This document shows positions 40,240 through 43,183 of a stretch of 43,183 bases of DNA, piece after piece. The stretch lies in NCBI GenBank assembly GCA_903899825.1, contig CAIUKU010000224.1, positions 1 through 43,183 on the forward strand. Reading direction: 5' to 3'. Position numbers and translations under genes: made by a program. Under the pieces are notes generated by a model, which made no database searches, was not told where the DNA came from, and was given only the letters and a program-made list of their open reading frames with translations. This DNA comes from an uncultured Bacteroidales bacterium (GTDB lineage: Bacteria > Bacteroidota > Bacteroidia > Bacteroidales > JACABE01). Positions within the stretch are counted from its first letter, which is position 1. The number at the start of each line of letters is the position of its first letter.

Positions 40240-43035
40240 ATGTCCGATCAAAAAAAATTATATTTATTAGATGCAATGGCATTGATTTACCGTGCTTTTT
40301 ATGCATTGAATAAAAATCCCAGAATTACTTCCAAAGGACTGAATACCTCTGCTATATTGGGTTTTGCCAATTCTCTGTATGATCTGATCAAAAATGAGAA
40401 ACCTACACATATTGGTGTCGCTTTTGATACCCAGTCCCCTACTGTTCGTCACATTGATTTTAATGCCTACAAAGCCAACAGACAGGAAATGCCTGAAGAT
40501 TTAGTAAAATCAATACCCTATATCATACAATTGATTGAAGCATTTGGCATTCCAGTTTTATTTTCGGAAGGCTATGAGGCAGATGATGTAATCGGTACGC
40601 TGGCAAAAAAAGCGGAAGCCAATGGCTATACAACTTACATGGTCACTCCTGATAAGGATTTCGGTCAACTGGTAAGCGAAAAAACCCTGATCTACAAACC
40701 AGGCAGGATGGGTGAAAAAGCCGAAATTATGGGAATTGCCGAAGTCTGTAAAAAATTTGGCATCAAAAGGACAGCTCAGGTTATTGATATGCTGGGCCTT
40801 TGGGGTGATGCTTCTGATAATATTCCCGGCATTCCCGGAGTAGGTGAAGTTACTGCCCGCAAATTACTGGATGAATTCGACAACATTGATAACATCATTG
40901 CCAATGCCGAACACATCAGTAATCCAAAACTGAGAGAAAAAGTAATCACTTATGCTGATCAGGCAATCGTTTCCCGAAATCTGGCTACCATCATCCTGGA
41001 TGTTCCCATTGAATTTCATGAAGAAAATTTAACACTCGGAAAACCAGATAAAGAGGCCCTTCAAAAACTACTGGATGAACTCGAATTCAGGGCATTTGCC
41101 AAAAGAGTATTTACAGATTTATCTTTGACTGAAAAGATTGCTCATTCAAATTCATCAGCACCTGATCTCTTTTCAATATTAGATGAAAATCCTGTAATTG
41201 ATTTTCAGGAAACCAGCCTGAAAAAAACGATAGAGAATACCCCACATCAGTATTTTTTGATTGATTCGGCTTTACTACAGCAAGAATTGCTTGAGAAACT
41301 CATGCTACAAAAAAGTATTTGTTTTGATACTGAAACTACAGGACTCGATCCCAATAATAGCGAACTGGTGGGTCTTTCGTTTAGTTTTAAAGCCGGTGAA
41401 GCCTATTATATTCCGCTACCGGAAGCTTATGCAGACACCCTGGAAATCCTTAGCCTTTTTAAAATTGTATTTGAAAACGAAAATATTGAAAAAATCGGGC
41501 AAAATATCAAATTTGATATTGCCATCCTTAAATGGTATGATGTAGAAGTCAAAGGAAAAATATTTGACACCATGATTGCTCATTATCTGTTGCAACCCGA
41601 TATGCGGCATAATATGGATGTATTGGCCGAAACCTATTTGAATTATACGCCAGTTTCTATTGAAACCTTGATTGGGAAAAAAGGTAAAAATCAATCCAAT
41701 ATGAGGGATGTTGATATTGAGATTGTTAAGGAATATGCAGCAGAAGATGCCGATGTTACTTTTCAGCTCAAGCAGGTTTTTGAACCCATGTTAAAAGAAT
41801 TCAATGTGGTTTCATTATTCAATGATGTCGAAATTCCTTTAATTCCGGTATTGGCTGCTATGGAAGCCGAAGGTGTTAAAGTAGACATCAATGTCCTGAA
41901 TAAATATTCAGCAGAACTATTCATTGAAATTCAGCAGACTGAAAAAGAGATTTTTGAACTCGCAGGAACCAGTTTTAACATTGCATCACCCAAACAGTTG
42001 GGCGAAATTTTATTTGAGCGTTTGAAAATTGTTGATAACCCTAAACATACCAAAACCAAACAGTACTCTACCGGAGAAGAAGTTTTGCAGAAATTACTCA
42101 ATAAACATCCCATTATTCAAAAAATACTGGATTACCGTTCGTTGGCCAAGTTAAAATCTACTTATGTAGACAGTTTGCCTACCATGTTCAACCCCCGAAC
42201 AGCCAGAATACACACTTCATACAATCAGGCTGTGGCTGCTACCGGAAGGCTGAGTTCTAACAATCCGAATTTACAAAACATTCCCATCAGAACCGAAAAA
42301 GGAAGAGAAATCCGTAAAGCTTTCGTTCCCCGGAATGAGGATTATGTAATCCTTTCTGCAGATTATTCCCAGATAGAATTGCGGATTATTGCCAGTTTGA
42401 GTGAAGATGAGAACATGATAGATGCGTTTATCAATAAGCTCGACATTCATACTGCCACAGCCGCCAATGTTTATGGAGTGAGTCTGGAAGAGGTAACTCA
42501 GGATATGAGACGAAATGCCAAAACCGTTAACTTTGGCATAATATATGGCATTTCTGCTTTTGGACTGTCAGAAAGGCTCAGTATTCCCAGAAAAGAGGCT
42601 GCCCAAATCATAGAGCAATACTTTCTGAAATATCCAAAAATAAAGGAATACATGGACAAAAGCATAGCTTCCGCAAGGTTAAACGGCTTTGTTGAAACCA
42701 TTTTAGGCAGACGCAGATACATTCGTGATATCAGTTCCAGTAACTTCACCCTCAGAGGATTTGCTGAAAGAAATGCCATCAATGCTCCCATTCAGGGCTC
42801 ATCGGCAGATATGATTAAAATAGCAATGATTCGCATTTATAATGAATTAAGCCGGTTAAAACTACAAACAAAAATGATGATGCAGGTTCATGATGAGTTG
42901 GTTTTTGATGTGCATAAAGATGAAATTGAAATTGTGAAACCCATTATTTACAATGAAATGAAAAATGCCATGTTGTTGAAAGTACCTGTTGAAATTGAAA
43001 TGAATACAGGCGAAAACTGGCTGGTGGCGCATTGA
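40240..43035 (+). CDS. polA: DNA polymerase I
   Basis: 931 residues, complete three-domain form. The 5'-nuclease covers about 1-295 (LYLLDAMALIYRAFYAL, GYEADDVIGTLA, PGIPGVGEVTA). The 3'-5' proofreading domain (about 340-520) keeps its acidic residues: Asp363 and Glu365 in CFDTETTGLDP, Asp426 in NIKFDIAIL and Asp503 in YAAEDADVT, so proofreading should work. The polymerase domain has SADYSQIELRIIASLSED (motif A), RRNAKTVNFGIIYGISAFG (motif B, with Phe as in E. coli) and QVHDELVFDV (motif C). It fills gaps and removes primers. Near-consensus TAATTTTA (40212-40219) may be its -7 box. A 7-bp repeat array begins 1 bp after the stop codon. Confidence 0.97.
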   Translation: MSDQKKLYLLDAMALIYRAFYALNKNPRITSKGLNTSAILGFANSLYDLIKNEKPTHIGVAFDTQSPTVRHIDFNAYKANRQEMPEDLVKSIPYIIQLIEAFGIPVLFSEGYEADDVIGTLAKKAEANGYTTYMVTPDKDFGQLVSEKTLIYKPGRMGEKAEIMGIAEVCKKFGIKRTAQVIDMLGLWGDASDNIPGIPGVGEVTARKLLDEFDNIDNIIANAEHISNPKLREKVITYADQAIVSRNLATIILDVPIEFHEENLTLGKPDKEALQKLLDELEFRAFAKRVFTDLSLTEKIAHSNSSAPDLFSILDENPVIDFQETSLKKTIENTPHQYFLIDSALLQQELLEKLMLQKSICFDTETTGLDPNNSELVGLSFSFKAGEAYYIPLPEAYADTLEILSLFKIVFENENIEKIGQNIKFDIAILKWYDVEVKGKIFDTMIAHYLLQPDMRHNMDVLAETYLNYTPVSIETLIGKKGKNQSNMRDVDIEIVKEYAAEDADVTFQLKQVFEPMLKEFNVVSLFNDVEIPLIPVLAAMEAEGVKVDINVLNKYSAELFIEIQQTEKEIFELAGTSFNIASPKQLGEILFERLKIVDNPKHTKTKQYSTGEEVLQKLLNKHPIIQKILDYRSLAKLKSTYVDSLPTMFNPRTARIHTSYNQAVAATGRLSSNNPNLQNIPIRTEKGREIRKAFVPRNEDYVILSADYSQIELRIIASLSEDENMIDAFINKLDIHTATAANVYGVSLEEVTQDMRRNAKTVNFGIIYGISAFGLSERLSIPRKEAAQIIEQYFLKYPKIKEYMDKSIASARLNGFVETILGRRRYIRDISSSNFTLRGFAERNAINAPIQGSSADMIKIAMIRIYNELSRLKLQTKMMMQVHDELVFDVHKDEIEIVKPIIYNEMKNAMLLKVPVEIEMNTGENWLVAH

Positions 43036-43036
43036 G

Positions 43037-43183
43037 TTGGAAGATGGAAGATTGAAGATGGAAGACAGGTGTTGGAAGATGGAAGTCGGAAGTCGGAAGA
43101 CAGAAGTTGGGAGTTGGAAGATGGAAGACAGAAGTTGGAAGATGGAAGACAGAAGACAGAAGTTGGAAGATGGAAGATGGAAG
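43037..43183 (+). repeat. 7-bp tandem array after polA
   Basis: Exactly 21 units of 7 bp with no insertion or deletion, running off the right edge. Variants: ATGGAAG 7 times, TTGGAAG 5, ACAGAAG 4, TCGGAAG 2, and ATTGAAG, ACAGGTG, TTGGGAG once each. Each TTGGAAG is followed by ATGGAAG (5 of 5). The strand is strongly purine-rich. The period is not a multiple of three, so it does not encode a repeat in one frame. Confidence 0.92.

Noticed and set aside
43037-43183. CRISPR-like array
   Set aside because: The unit is 7 bp with no separate spacers and no cas genes are near. It is a simple tandem repeat.

Overview
The window is AT-rich chromosomal DNA from a member of the Bacteroidota, most likely class Bacteroidia; I cannot place it more finely. 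The evidence is two proteins with type IX secretion (T9SS) C-terminal sorting domains, promoter boxes of the Bacteroidota type (TTTG near -33, TAnnTTTG near -7), an S46 dipeptidyl peptidase, the long form of IspG, a LytS/LytTR pair, an almost complete lack of Shine-Dalgarno sequences, and many lipoproteins of families typical of this phylum (DUF4292, Ig_5-type). I found no tRNA, rRNA, CRISPR array, insertion sequence, integrase or prophage gene. Most of the window is housekeeping and cell-envelope DNA.

Layout. 1-719: the 3' end of a large T9SS-secreted protein with 90-residue PKD-like repeats. 738-3699 (-): a four-gene run ending in gmk, nadD and dusB. 4044-8124 (+): two glycosyltransferases (GT2 and GT9, probably lipopolysaccharide core), a membrane-anchored serine hydrolase and a threonine-aldolase-family enzyme. 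8221-13039 (+): a Crp/Fnr regulator followed by an outer-membrane barrel, a DUF6544-like lipoprotein, a flavodoxin/ferredoxin (EFR1-type) membrane protein, a DUF4395 membrane protein and a small zinc-ribbon membrane protein. 13344-14479 (+): rpsF-rpsR-rplI, then a strong terminator. 14784-17850: a TrmH/SpoU rRNA methyltransferase, a DUF1801 protein and ispG. 17935-21541: a radical SAM maturase-like enzyme, divergent from a secreted lysyl-endopeptidase-like protease. 21660-27196 (+): dut, a nucleotidyltransferase, a TPR lipoprotein, a DUF4292 lipoprotein and an EnvC-like protein, plausibly a cell-envelope cluster. 27335-29727 (-): a GH25 lysozyme and two paralogous outer-membrane barrels. 29909-35103: an S46 peptidase, DUF3795, an Ig-like lipoprotein and a YiiX-like hydrolase. 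35331-43035: a solo OppC-like permease, a YjbR protein, a TonB-C-like protein, a LytS/LytTR two-component pair, a lipocalin and polA.

The least ordinary material is between genes. (1) Short-period arrays follow directly on stop codons: 21 uninterrupted 7-bp units after polA, nine 7-bp units that contain the stop codon of the GT2 gene, a 9-bp-period array after the permease, and two oppositely oriented AAAGTT arrays around the rplI terminator. (2) A 50-bp promoter module occurs twice (11547-11596 and 12496-12545; 44 of 50 positions identical), with both promoter boxes and their 21-bp spacing conserved. (3) rplI has a perfect AGGAGGG Shine-Dalgarno in an operon whose first two products, bS6 and bS18, help hide the anti-Shine-Dalgarno in a related phylum member. 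(4) The radical SAM enzyme has one auxiliary-cluster cysteine set and no recognisable substrate peptide nearby. I saw no clear-cut new multi-gene system. The arrays and the duplicated promoter are the best candidates for something not yet described.
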